Source: Tissierellia bacterium (GTDB taxonomy: Bacteria; Bacillota; Clostridia; Tissierellales; Peptoniphilaceae). From it: a DNA stretch of 64,000 bases. The notes under the pieces were generated by a model. The model ran no database searches and was not told the origin of the DNA. It saw only the letters and a program-made list of their open reading frames with translations. Positions 9,314 to 18,419 of this stretch are shown piece after piece. Every line of letters starts with the position of its first letter. Positions within the stretch are counted from its first letter, which is position 1. A program made the translations under genes and the position numbers. The stretch covers positions 1-64,000 of the forward strand of contig JAUNVC010000004.1 of the NCBI GenBank assembly GCA_030537875.1, given 5' to 3'.

Positions 9314-10348
9314 ATGATACGTCTACGGAAGGGCGCAGTGATCACCATCGTGGTGCTTATCCTCGTGCTCCTAGGCTTCTTTGTTGTGAAGGGGTATTTT
9401 GCAAAAATGTATGAACCCATGGATGCAAAAGACACCACACCCATAACCATTACCATTCCCAAGGGTAGTTCCGTGGGTCATATTGCATCTATTTTGTATG
9501 AAAATGGATTGATTCGCAATGGTACATTTTTCAAAAAAAGAGTGACGAAACTTGGAAAGGATAAGGAATTTCGGAGTGGAGATTTTGAACTTTCCCGTTC
9601 CATGTCGGTCAACGAGATGATTGAGCTCATGACCTTAAAACCTGTGGAAGTGGAAGAAGAGGGCATGAAGCTTGTCATTCCAGAAGGGTTTGAGCGTCGG
9701 CAGATTGCTGCTCGTATTGAGGAAAAGGGCCTCGGCTCCAAGGATGTTTTTTTGGACCTCACCTCCAACAAGAATCATTTCGACGGTGCATTTGAGTTTT
9801 TGAGCCAGCTCAAAGACGGACAAAGTTTGGAGGGATATCTTTTCCCTGCGACCTATGAAATTGCCCCCGGCACATCGGAGGAGGACATCATACGAAAGAT
9901 GTTAGAGGCCTTTGAAATTCGCTATAAAAAATACATGGAGGGTCAAGAATATCACGGCTTAAGCTTACATGAGATGATTGTCCTTGCCTCCATCATTGAA
10001 AGAGAAGCCGTCATCGATGAGGAACGTCCCCTTATGTCGGCCTGTTTCTATAATAGAATGAAAGAGGGGATGCCCCTTCAATCCTGTGCAACGGTTCAAT
10101 TTATCTTGGGTGAGAGAAAACCCAATTTGACCCACAAGGATTTGGAGATTGACTCTCCCTTTAACACTTACAAATATCAAGGATTACCACCAGAGCCCAT
10201 CGCAAGCCCGGGAATGAAAGCCATCGATGCTGCCATGCACCCGGCCGATGTGACCTATAAGTTCTTTGTACGGACCGGTGAGGATGGATCTCACACCTTC
10301 AGCAATACCTATGAGGAACATTTGAAAGCGAAGGAGAATATGAAATAA
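9314..10348 (+). CDS. mltG: Endolytic murein transglycosylase MltG
   Basis: 344-residue membrane-anchored lytic transglycosylase that cuts nascent glycan strands and limits their length. One N-terminal membrane helix (about 9-27) is followed by a LysM-like region and the YceG domain: ASIIEREAV with the catalytic Glu near 228, FYNRM, and the C-terminal SPYNTY-type motif SPFNTYKYQGLPPEPI. Length and motif order match the family. The stop overlaps the next start by 1 nt. The same gene (yrrL) precedes the U32 peptidases and udk in B. subtilis. Confidence 0.93.
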   Translation: MIRLRKGAVITIVVLILVLLGFFVVKGYFAKMYEPMDAKDTTPITITIPKGSSVGHIASILYENGLIRNGTFFKKRVTKLGKDKEFRSGDFELSRSMSVNEMIELMTLKPVEVEEEGMKLVIPEGFERRQIAARIEEKGLGSKDVFLDLTSNKNHFDGAFEFLSQLKDGQSLEGYLFPATYEIAPGTSEEDIIRKMLEAFEIRYKKYMEGQEYHGLSLHEMIVLASIIEREAVIDEERPLMSACFYNRMKEGMPLQSCATVQFILGERKPNLTHKDLEIDSPFNTYKYQGLPPEPIASPGMKAIDAAMHPADVTYKFFVRTGEDGSHTFSNTYEEHLKAKENMK

Positions 10349-11568
10349 TGGTAGAACTTCTTGCTCCAGCAGGAGATCTCGAACGATTAAAAACAGCGTG
10401 CATTTACGGAGCTGATGCGACCTATGTCGGTGGCATCAGCTTTGGTTTGCGGAAAGGTGCCACCAATTTTAATCATGACCAATTAAAAGAAGCGGTGCAG
10501 TTTACCCACTCTCTAGGGAAGAAATTATATGTCACCATGAATATCATTCCCCACGATGGGGATTTGACAGGATTGACCGAATACATAGCATTCTTGGATT
10601 CTATCCACGTAGATGCAGTCATTGTAAGTGATCCGGGTATTTTCATGGAGGTAAAACAAAATAGCAACTTGGAGATTCACATCTCCACCCAAGGGTCAGT
10701 GACCAATGCACCTACGGCAAATTTCTGGCACAATTTGGGTGCTTCGAGAATCGTGCTGGCAAGAGAACTCACCTTAGAGGAAATACGTCATATACGAAGG
10801 CATACACCGGATAGCTTGGAGTTGGAGGCCTTTTGCCATGGAGCCATGTGTATGAGCTACTCGGGAAGATGTCTTATTTCCAGCTACATGACAGGAAGAG
10901 ATGCCAATCGAGGAGATTGCGCCCATCCCTGTCGCTATAAATACCATCTCATGGAGGAAAAAAGACCGGGAGAATATTTTCCCATAGAGGAAACGGAAGG
11001 TGGCACCTATCTGATGAATTCCAAGGATTTAAAGACCATATCCTTTGTGGATCAACTCATAGATGCCGGCATCCATTCCCTCAAAATTGAAGGACGGATG
11101 AAAAGTTCTTTTTATGTTGCCACGGTGTTACGTGCCTATCGCAGGGCCGTGGATATGTATTTAAAAAATCCAAAAACCTATGTCTTTGAAGAGGAATGGG
11201 ATCGAGAACTTACCATGAGCAGTCATCGGCCCTTTACCGATGGATTTTATCATGGCAATCCCAAAGAAGACGGCCAATTTCCCAAGGACTCGGCCTCTCT
11301 TTCTTCCGCCCAATATAAGGCCGATGTACTCCGTGTGGATCGGGAAGAACAGAGGATGTATATCTCGTTGAAAAATGGAATCAACGAGGGCGATATCTTA
11401 GAAGTCATTGGGCCAAAATATTTCACTCGAACCTTTACGGTGGAAGATTTGAGAGATGCAGAAGGTCTCTCGGTGGAAAGAGCCAACATCCCCAACAGTA
11501 CGTATAGTTTTATTTATGATGGCGAGGATGTGGAACACTCTTTTATACGAAAGGTGGTAGAAAAATGA
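10348..11568 (+). CDS. U32 family peptidase / TrhP-like tRNA hydroxylation protein
   Basis: 406-residue cytoplasmic protein that starts MVELLAPAGDLERLKTA, the conserved U32 N-terminus. It carries the cysteine-containing block SGRCLISS and DCAHPCRYKY expected to hold a metal or Fe-S centre, followed by KIEGRMKS. Relatives YrrN/YrrO in B. subtilis and YegQ in E. coli act in tRNA wobble-uridine hydroxylation, and some older members were described as collagenases. B. subtilis has two genes here; this operon has one. It overlaps mltG by 1 nt and the downstream kinase gene by 4 nt. Confidence 0.88.
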   Translation: MVELLAPAGDLERLKTACIYGADATYVGGISFGLRKGATNFNHDQLKEAVQFTHSLGKKLYVTMNIIPHDGDLTGLTEYIAFLDSIHVDAVIVSDPGIFMEVKQNSNLEIHISTQGSVTNAPTANFWHNLGASRIVLARELTLEEIRHIRRHTPDSLELEAFCHGAMCMSYSGRCLISSYMTGRDANRGDCAHPCRYKYHLMEEKRPGEYFPIEETEGGTYLMNSKDLKTISFVDQLIDAGIHSLKIEGRMKSSFYVATVLRAYRRAVDMYLKNPKTYVFEEEWDRELTMSSHRPFTDGFYHGNPKEDGQFPKDSASLSSAQYKADVLRVDREEQRMYISLKNGINEGDILEVIGPKYFTRTFTVEDLRDAEGLSVERANIPNSTYSFIYDGEDVEHSFIRKVVEK

Positions 11569-12203
11569 AGGAACCATTTATCATAGGGATTGCAGGTGGA
11601 AGTGGCAGTGGAAAGACGACGGTCATAGACCAACTGCGAATGGATCTTCCCAAAGTCCATGTTTCTATATTGAATCAGAGAATGTATTCCAAGCAGGAAG
11701 AAGAAAGAAAAGACGAGGGAATTTCTCAAAACGAAGAACATCCCCTCTGGTATGACTTGGATGCCTTATCTCGAGATTTGGAGGCCTTGCGTCGGGGAGA
11801 AACCATTGAAAGAAAGTCCCTGGATGCTTCATCAATGGTCGAAGAAACTTGGACCATCGAGCCCAAGGAAGTGATCCTTGTGGAGGGGAATCATATTTTA
11901 TCCTCAGAACATATACGTTCTCTCTTGGATTTGAAAGTTTTCATCGACACCTCTTCGGATGTGCGACTCATCCGTCTTATCTTGAGAGAAATACAAAAGG
12001 GAAGCCACATAGAGAGTCTTCTTTTGGAGTATATGACCAGGGGCAGAAAGAATCACGAGGCCTTTGTGGAGCCTACGAAAAAATTTGCGGACCTCATTCT
12101 TCCCGAAGGAGGAAAGAATGTGATGGCTCTCGATGTTCTTTCCAGCGCCATCAAGCAAAGATTGGAGAATATATATGATGAAGACCTCGAGAAGTGTGAA
12201 TGA
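11565..12203 (+). CDS. Uridine kinase-like P-loop protein (diverged)
   Basis: 212 residues, clearly related to uridine/cytidine kinase: P-loop GGSGSGKTT at 11-19, VEGNHIL in the middle, and a C-terminal block with EPTKKFADLILPEGG. The position downstream of U32 matches udk in B. subtilis. However, family nucleoside-binding residues are missing. Where uridine kinases have an Asp in a D-x-Y-Y motif this protein has NQRMY, and the usual YDxxxHxR and ERGR motifs are absent. It may use a different substrate or be inactive. Its end overlaps the start of gspE by 29 nt. Confidence 0.75.
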   Translation: MKEPFIIGIAGGSGSGKTTVIDQLRMDLPKVHVSILNQRMYSKQEEERKDEGISQNEEHPLWYDLDALSRDLEALRRGETIERKSLDASSMVEETWTIEPKEVILVEGNHILSSEHIRSLLDLKVFIDTSSDVRLIRLILREIQKGSHIESLLLEYMTRGRKNHEAFVEPTKKFADLILPEGGKNVMALDVLSSAIKQRLENIYDEDLEKCE

Positions 12204-13482
12204 TTTTCTTGCCTTCCATCAAATGGTGGAAGGGGTGGAGTGGGGGAAATTTCAAGAAGCCCTAGAGGAAAAGGAAGCGAAACGGGTGCTTACAAAAGAT
12301 AATTCTGGATGGATGAAAAAAGCAGAAGGCATTCTCTTTATTTGTTTTGACCGCACACCGTCTCAAGAAGATATACGCGCCATGGAAGAGCTTCATGGCC
12401 CTTTTTTATATGATGTAGAACGGAAAAAGGATGGACAAAGATTGGACATCAACGATTGGGAGATGCTTTTATTGTGGGCCAAGGAAAGACGGGCCACCGA
12501 CATCCATGTGGAACCGAAAAAGCATACTTTAATCATCCGTTTTCGTATCGATGGAGTTTTGGAAAAAATCTATGAGGGTCCCAAGGAGGACACCTTAATG
12601 AATATCATCAAAGTGCAAAGTCATATGGATTCACTGGGAACTGAAATGCAAGATGGGTCGCTGGTGTATAAGGACTTGGTGATCCGATCCAATATCGTGC
12701 CAACCATCTATGGAGAAAAGGCAGTCCTTCGTTTGTTAAACAATGATAGCCCGGATCTTCGTTTGGAGTCCCTGGGATTTCCAAAAGATGTTGCGAGAGA
12801 ATATGAACAGCACGTGAGAAAGGCCGGTATTCATCTCGTTTGTGGTCCCACCGGGAGCGGAAAGAATACAACCCTCCACGGTGTCATTCGGAGCCTTCCC
12901 TGTGAAACACAGAATGTGGTTTCCATTGAAAATCCTGTGGAATATCAGTTTGAGCCCATCACGCAGTTGGAAGTCAACGAGGCCAAAGGACGGACCTTTT
13001 CCAAACTGCTTCGCTCCGTTCTTCGCCAAGATCCGGACATCTTATACATTGGAGAGATTCGTGATGAGGAAACGGCGAGGGTTGCCTTTCGATCGGCACT
13101 GACGGGGCATGTGGTATTTTCCACCTTACACACAAAAAATGTATCTTCTACCATGGACCGACTACGGGATCTGGGCGTTCCTTCCTATGGGATTGACAAT
13201 GGTTTGCGCTCCATTGTATGCCAACGATTGATTCCCCGTTTATGTCCCCATTGTCGAGAAGAAAATCATGGGAAATGGGAGGCCAAGGGATGTGGACACT
13301 GTGTGGGAGGATATCGAGGAAGAATTGGAATTTTCCATGTGACCCTTTTTCCCGGGGGAGAAGATGTTTCTATGAAAAAAGGAGAGCCTAGAGTCCTTTT
13401 GGATTATCAAAGGTCGGCCCAGCGATTGTTGAAAGAGGGCATCATTGACGAAGCCATCTACGGAGGAATCCATGATTTATAG
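12175..13482 (+). CDS. GspE/PilB-type secretion or pilus assembly ATPase
   Basis: 435-residue hexameric ATPase of the type IV pilus/type II secretion kind. The N2-domain segment RATDIHVEP is near 105. The Walker A region is GPTGSGKNT with Asn231 where Ser/Thr is expected. The Asp box, the Walker B motif ILYIGEIRDEE, a His box (TLHTKN), and two CxxC pairs for zinc near the C-terminus follow. The start at 12175 has GGAG 7 nt upstream inside the previous gene; an in-frame ATG at 12133 lacks a ribosome site. It is followed by gspF with an 11-nt overlap, but no pilin, prepilin peptidase or PilT gene is present nearby. Confidence 0.85.
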   Translation: MMKTSRSVNDFLAFHQMVEGVEWGKFQEALEEKEAKRVLTKDNSGWMKKAEGILFICFDRTPSQEDIRAMEELHGPFLYDVERKKDGQRLDINDWEMLLLWAKERRATDIHVEPKKHTLIIRFRIDGVLEKIYEGPKEDTLMNIIKVQSHMDSLGTEMQDGSLVYKDLVIRSNIVPTIYGEKAVLRLLNNDSPDLRLESLGFPKDVAREYEQHVRKAGIHLVCGPTGSGKNTTLHGVIRSLPCETQNVVSIENPVEYQFEPITQLEVNEAKGRTFSKLLRSVLRQDPDILYIGEIRDEETARVAFRSALTGHVVFSTLHTKNVSSTMDRLRDLGVPSYGIDNGLRSIVCQRLIPRLCPHCREENHGKWEAKGCGHCVGGYRGRIGIFHVTLFPGGEDVSMKKGEPRVLLDYQRSAQRLLKEGIIDEAIYGGIHDL

Positions 13483-14617
13483 ATACATGATAAAAACAAG
13501 CCATGGATGGCGCGGAGGTTTGGTGCAAGCCACATCCTGGGAAAAAGCTCGGCAGGTCAAACCCCATGCCTATCTCATCCGGCCATTGTTCCAACGTAAG
13601 GAGGAACCGGAGGCCTTTCTTTGGGCCATAGGAATTTTGACAGAGCAGGGATGTACCCTTTATGAAGCCTTGAGTCTATTGGCTCAATCCAAAGAGTTTC
13701 GCAGAGATCACAAGAAAATTTTGGCGATGCGACGTTCCATGGAGCAGGGGAAAACCTTCTCAGAAGGTATGAGAGAACATATGAATCTCTCACCATTTAT
13801 CCTTGGATATGTGGAACTTGCAGAGTCTACGGGAAAGATATCCCACAGTTTGGAAACCATAGAAACCTATTTGGAACGTAGGAAAGAAGTTCGAAGAAAG
13901 GTACGGGATGGATTGAGCTATCCTTTGGTGCTTTTGTGCATGAGTATTCTCATGCTTTTTGTTCTTTCCTCTTTGGTGTTTCCCGTATTTAAAGATCTCT
14001 TCGCAAGCTATGGTGCTAGTCTTCCCCTATTGACCAGACTTACCATGGCCTTTGCCAAGGGAGTCTCTAGCTATGGTATCTATCTTCTTTTTGCCATCCT
14101 TTTGTCCTATGGTATCTTCCAGTGGTGTAAGATTTACTATCCTAGGCTTGATGTTTGGATGGAGAGAAGAAAGTATGAGGGGTGGAAGGGGTTTCTATAT
14201 AGAGAAGCCTTTTATGAAGATTTTTTTCGGAAGCTTTCCATGGTCTACGGGTATCATAAAAACATTGTAGAATCTTTGGACATTCTTGTACGAACGGAAG
14301 AAAATGTCTATATCAAAGAAAAGCTCCAACAATTTCTCCCGGCCATGGAAGAGGGAGCTACTTTTCGAGCCACGGCATCAAACTCCGGTCTTTTTTCCGA
14401 AAATATTCTTGCCCTTTTGGGAAGTGTACGAACCAGTGGAGTGACCACGGAGGTGGCACGTTCCATCAGCCAATACTATGAGAAGAGGTATCAATACAAG
14501 CTCCAACGCTTTCTTGGATGGTTGGGCCCCATCACCGTCACGGTGGCAGGTCTATGTATTGGAACCATGGCACTTAGTTTGTTGCTGCCCCTATTTTCAA
14601 TGCCATCTATTTTTTAA
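13472..14617 (+). CDS. GspF/PilC-type inner membrane assembly protein
   Basis: 381 residues with two cytoplasmic T2SSF domains and three membrane helices (about 157-180, 205-225 and a C-terminal one near 355-378). The first domain has the typical FILGYVELAESTGKISHSLE segment, and the second starts after RKYEG. It would form the platform on which the GspE ATPase acts. The ATG at 13472 follows GGAGG by 5 nt and overlaps the gspE end. The last codons, encoding FSMPSIF, lie in a sequence that is repeated at 18301, beyond the ABC exporter pair, which marks the junction of an insertion. Confidence 0.85.
   Translation: MIYRYMIKTSHGWRGGLVQATSWEKARQVKPHAYLIRPLFQRKEEPEAFLWAIGILTEQGCTLYEALSLLAQSKEFRRDHKKILAMRRSMEQGKTFSEGMREHMNLSPFILGYVELAESTGKISHSLETIETYLERRKEVRRKVRDGLSYPLVLLCMSILMLFVLSSLVFPVFKDLFASYGASLPLLTRLTMAFAKGVSSYGIYLLFAILLSYGIFQWCKIYYPRLDVWMERRKYEGWKGFLYREAFYEDFFRKLSMVYGYHKNIVESLDILVRTEENVYIKEKLQQFLPAMEEGATFRATASNSGLFSENILALLGSVRTSGVTTEVARSISQYYEKRYQYKLQRFLGWLGPITVTVAGLCIGTMALSLLLPLFSMPSIF
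14589..14614 (+). repeat. Direct repeat, left copy (3' end of gspF)
   Basis: 26 bp identical to 18301-18326. Similarity continues after a mismatch for about 90 bp into the intergenic region, through an extended -10 element (TGG before TATAGT, 14662-14667) to an AAAAGGAGTAT ribosome-site block near 14685. This copy contains the end of gspF and supplies the leader of the ABC pair. Confidence 0.9.
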
Positions 14618-14712
14618 TGTGCTATACTTAACATTTTTGTGAATGAATTGGCAAGTTGTGGTATAGTAGATAGGAAGGATATCAAAAGGAGTATTTGAAG
14701 AGGTAAGAAACG

Positions 14713-16497
14713 GTGAAACAAAAATTTAGTTTTTTTAACAATCTGAGATTTCTTATACGAAATTGGTATAAGAAGGATAGGTTTGGCTCGATGGTAGTCT
14801 TCTTGTCAGCAATTATCTCGGTTATTATTCCAATGGTGGATGCTTTCATAACTCGAACAGTTGCTGATTCCATCATTGAAAAAACGGATGTTGATGTATT
14901 TGTAAGGACTCTTTTGATTCTATTCGGAGCGTTTATTATTTTAAAAATTCTAAGCGTATGGGCCGAAGAAAGGATTTGGTTTTTTCAAAATAAGGTAAGT
15001 ATGTTGTATGGAATTGACCTTATGCATTCGGTTATGGACAAGGATCTTATTGATTTTGAAACCACAGGTGGACGTGCCCTTTTTGAAAGGGCAAAGTCAT
15101 TTGCATTCGATGGAGAACAGGCGGATGGAGCATGGTCAGCAATACGATTTTCAAAGCTGGTGACTTCTTTTGTCGGATTTTTGACCTATACCGTTCTTTT
15201 TAGTAAGGTCAGCTATGCACTTATTTTAATTATTATTTCTACTTCTTGTATTGCCTATTATTTACAAGACAGGCTTATAAGATTTGGAGATAAAACTGCC
15301 GATGAGATGTCGGGTGAAGAAATGAGACTCTATTATCTTTACAGAGTTGCAAGCGACTCAAGAGCTCAAAGAGAGGTTAGGCTGGGGAGGGCATTCGAAT
15401 GGATCTATGATTATCTTCATGCCTTTTCGGAAAAGTATTATTCCATTCTGAGAAGATATACCAATAGAGCCGGCATATCAACAGGTCTTGAAGCCATCCT
15501 CGGCTTTATAAGAGATATTGCTACATATTATATTTTAGTCAAGAGTGTCATTTTAAGGGAAATGACAATAGGTGATTTTATTTTTTACTTAACTCTTGTG
15601 GTGGGTTTTTCAGAATGGCTAAATCGATTTACAGGGCATATAAGCAGTCTGAAGAGAATTTCTATCTCTTGCGGAAAGTACAGAGAGTTTATCATGGATG
15701 ATAAGATAAAAGAGAAAAAGCCTGAGGTGGAATGGATTGAGACCATAGAATTTAAAGACGTTTCTTTTTCGTATCAAAATGGTGTACGGATTCTAAAAAA
15801 TATCAATTTAAAATTAAAGAGGGGTGAGTCGGTTGCTATTGTAGGTGAAAACGGTGCCGGCAAAACCACTTTGATTAAGGTGCTTTCTGGACTATATAGT
15901 CCCACCGCAGGGAATATCTTCATAAATGGAAAACACATGGATACTTTTTCTCTGCCATCCATTTATGAGAGAATAAGTGTTCTCTTTCAAGATTATTTTT
16001 TGCTTCCGGGAACTTTACTTGATAATGTGGATAACCATACAAGAGATAAGAACAGGGCAAAAGAACTTATGGAGAGTCTTGGTCTAAAGTCTAGACTTGA
16101 TGGGCTAAAAGATGGAATAGAAAGTGATCTGACTGACCTTGAAAACAATAGGCTGGAGGGCTTTTCGGGGGGAGAACTCCAAAAAATATTACTTGTAAAA
16201 TCCCTTATGAAAAACAGTGATGTACTCATACTGGATGAGCCAACCGCAGCCCTTGATCCAATCAGTGAAGAAAAACTTTATAAGGAATATCAAAGGTTTA
16301 GCAAGGGAAAAATTTCGATTTTTATTTCCCATAGAATTACATCCACTCGATTTTGTGACCGAATCATTTACTTGGAAGATGGACAAATTAAAGAATATGG
16401 CACCTATGAAGAACTTATGAATTTGAATGGTAAATATAGGAAGATGTTTGATTTACAAGGAAAATACTACAAGGAGCAAAACCGTGAAGAGTATTGA
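14713..16497 (+). CDS. ABC exporter, fused permease and ATPase (subunit A)
   Basis: 594 residues: a six-helix ABC exporter membrane domain (about 25-325) then a nucleotide-binding domain with Walker A GENGAGKTT near 378, signature FSGGE, and Walker B VLILDEPTAALD. The start is GTG at 14713, with AGAGG about 9 nt upstream. It overlaps its partner gene by 14 nt, so the two should form a heterodimer. Both ATP sites look catalytically canonical. The DNA is visibly more AT-rich than the flanking gspF and vanW genes, and the pair lies between direct repeats, suggesting acquisition. The substrate is not evident. Confidence 0.88.
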   Translation: MKQKFSFFNNLRFLIRNWYKKDRFGSMVVFLSAIISVIIPMVDAFITRTVADSIIEKTDVDVFVRTLLILFGAFIILKILSVWAEERIWFFQNKVSMLYGIDLMHSVMDKDLIDFETTGGRALFERAKSFAFDGEQADGAWSAIRFSKLVTSFVGFLTYTVLFSKVSYALILIIISTSCIAYYLQDRLIRFGDKTADEMSGEEMRLYYLYRVASDSRAQREVRLGRAFEWIYDYLHAFSEKYYSILRRYTNRAGISTGLEAILGFIRDIATYYILVKSVILREMTIGDFIFYLTLVVGFSEWLNRFTGHISSLKRISISCGKYREFIMDDKIKEKKPEVEWIETIEFKDVSFSYQNGVRILKNINLKLKRGESVAIVGENGAGKTTLIKVLSGLYSPTAGNIFINGKHMDTFSLPSIYERISVLFQDYFLLPGTLLDNVDNHTRDKNRAKELMESLGLKSRLDGLKDGIESDLTDLENNRLEGFSGGELQKILLVKSLMKNSDVLILDEPTAALDPISEEKLYKEYQRFSKGKISIFISHRITSTRFCDRIIYLEDGQIKEYGTYEELMNLNGKYRKMFDLQGKYYKEQNREEY

Positions 16498-18265
16498 TGT
16501 ATATAAAGATATTTACAAAATCAAAAAGAGTATTTTACCGGTTCTGTTTTTAAATTGTCTGATGCGTGCGATTCAACCATTTGTCTTTATTTTTTTGTCG
16601 AGTAAACTCGTACAATATCTGCTGGATGGAAGAGAAATGCTTGACATTCTCATCCTTTCTGTGGTTGGGGCAACGATTTCTGGTATGGTCTATCTCCTAA
16701 AGAATATCAGTGAAAATTTGAAAATGGAGTATATGGACTACATAAATTGCAGGGAGAAAAACTTGCTGATCAAAACCATGTTTGACCTTGACTATGAAGA
16801 TTTCCAAGCCCAAGAGTATCAAGATAAGATTTCAAGACTTAGGCAGGAAACCGATGGGATAGGGGGCATTTATTTTGAAATGCTTTATCAATTCATAGAT
16901 CTTACAAGCAGTATCTTTACGATTATCATTGTCCTTATTTCGCTGGGTGGATTTTATGGTACATTGAACAAATCAGTAGATATCCCGGTGATTGGTTCAA
17001 AGTATTTTCCTATGGTATTGATTGGTATTTTAGTTATTCTATCATTCCTTTTGGTGAACGTTAGAAAAAAGGCGGAAGAAAAAAATGAGGAAGATAGGAA
17101 ATCTTATTCGATAAAGTATAAAATATATGATTATTATATGAAACTTTTGTCAAACTATGAATCGATGAAACAGATTAAAATTTATGATGAAAAACCATTT
17201 ATCAAAAACCAACTGAACAACCAATTTGTAAAAGAAGGACTTGCTCTAAATAGGCGTGTAAACATACGAACGGGAGTGACCAAAGCGGTAAATGAGCTAT
17301 TCCTGACGGGAATGAACATATTGTTTTTACTGGTTCTTGCAGTAAAAGCAAGGGGAGGACTTTTTGGGGCGGATACACTTCTAATCTACTACGGGGCTTT
17401 TAGAGAAGCAATGGATGCAATCAAGATTTTCATTGAAACATTGGGGTATCAAAAGGCTTTAGAACCGAAGATAGAAATCCTCTATGACGTTATTCATATG
17501 AAATCAACCCGTCATAAAGACGTAGTGAAAGAAAAGGATACGGACTATGCAATTGAAGTGGAGAACCTTTGCTTTTCATATCCCAACAGTGATAAGAACC
17601 AGTTAGATGGGATTCATGTAAAGATTAAAGAAGGTGAGAAGATCGCCATTGTGGGAAAGAACGGATCAGGGAAAACGACGTTTATTCATCTTTTGACCGG
17701 TCTTTTTAGGCCAACATCAGGAAGGGTGTACATCAACGAAAAAAGTCCGACGCTCCAACAAACCTCGGAAGAAACCGGGGTTGTAAGCCAGGATTTCTTT
17801 CTATTTTCCTTTAAGTTGGGAGAAAACGTTGCGACCTCTGTAGAATATGATAGGCAGGCATGCAGGAAAACACTTGACATTGCCGGCTTTAACCAGAAGT
17901 ATTCTCTCGATTCATATCTCTATAAGGATATCCATGACGACGGTATCGAGATATCTGGTGGGGAGGGTCAAAAAATCGCTCTCGCAAGAGCGCTCTATGG
18001 AGAAAAAAATATTCTATTTTTTGATGAACCGACTTCAAAACTAGACCCCAAATCGGAAATGCAGTTGTTTGAACGTTTCAACGAAGTATCCAAAGGGAAA
18101 ACCGCTCTTTTTGTCTCTCATAGAATGAGTGCTTGTAGATTTGCTGACAGGATTTTATTGTTTGAAGATGGAAAGATTTTGGATACGGGAAGTCACGAGG
18201 AATTGATGAAGAGAAGTGAAAAGTATTTCTCCATGTGGCAAGCACAATCAAGATATTTTCAGTAG
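16484..18265 (+). CDS. ABC exporter, fused permease and ATPase (subunit B)
   Basis: 593 residues, partner of the preceding exporter. Membrane domain about 20-330, Walker A GKNGSGKTT near 390, signature ISGGEGQ, Walker B ILFFDEPTSKLD. I chose GTG at 16484 because AAGGAG lies 7 nt upstream and the resulting protein has the same length as subunit A; an in-frame ATG at 16427 would add 19 residues inside the upstream gene without a ribosome site. No peptidase domain, precursor peptide or accessory gene lies with the pair, so the transported compound is unknown. Confidence 0.88.
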   Translation: MKSIDVYKDIYKIKKSILPVLFLNCLMRAIQPFVFIFLSSKLVQYLLDGREMLDILILSVVGATISGMVYLLKNISENLKMEYMDYINCREKNLLIKTMFDLDYEDFQAQEYQDKISRLRQETDGIGGIYFEMLYQFIDLTSSIFTIIIVLISLGGFYGTLNKSVDIPVIGSKYFPMVLIGILVILSFLLVNVRKKAEEKNEEDRKSYSIKYKIYDYYMKLLSNYESMKQIKIYDEKPFIKNQLNNQFVKEGLALNRRVNIRTGVTKAVNELFLTGMNILFLLVLAVKARGGLFGADTLLIYYGAFREAMDAIKIFIETLGYQKALEPKIEILYDVIHMKSTRHKDVVKEKDTDYAIEVENLCFSYPNSDKNQLDGIHVKIKEGEKIAIVGKNGSGKTTFIHLLTGLFRPTSGRVYINEKSPTLQQTSEETGVVSQDFFLFSFKLGENVATSVEYDRQACRKTLDIAGFNQKYSLDSYLYKDIHDDGIEISGGEGQKIALARALYGEKNILFFDEPTSKLDPKSEMQLFERFNEVSKGKTALFVSHRMSACRFADRILLFEDGKILDTGSHEELMKRSEKYFSMWQAQSRYFQ

Positions 18266-18300
18266 GATTCTAGGCTTCTTATGGACTTTTATGTTCTTGA

Positions 18301-18419
18301 CCCTATTTTCAATGCCATCTATTTTTGAATGTAATATACTTTTAACATTTTTTGTGGGGAATTTGGGAGGTTCTGTGGTATATAGTAACTATAGTACGAT
18401 TTAAAAGGAGTATATAGTG
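18301..18419 (+). repeat. Direct repeat, right copy, with vanW leader
   Basis: Positions 18301-18326 are identical to 14589-14614, which encode the last residues of gspF. Here the copy is a non-coding remnant that retains the codons for FSMPSIF out of context. The following 90 bp are similar to the region after gspF, including TGTGGTATA with TAGT (to 18386) and an AAAAGGAGTAT block before the vanW start. It looks like the original gspF-vanW junction duplicated on both sides of the ABC pair. Confidence 0.85.
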
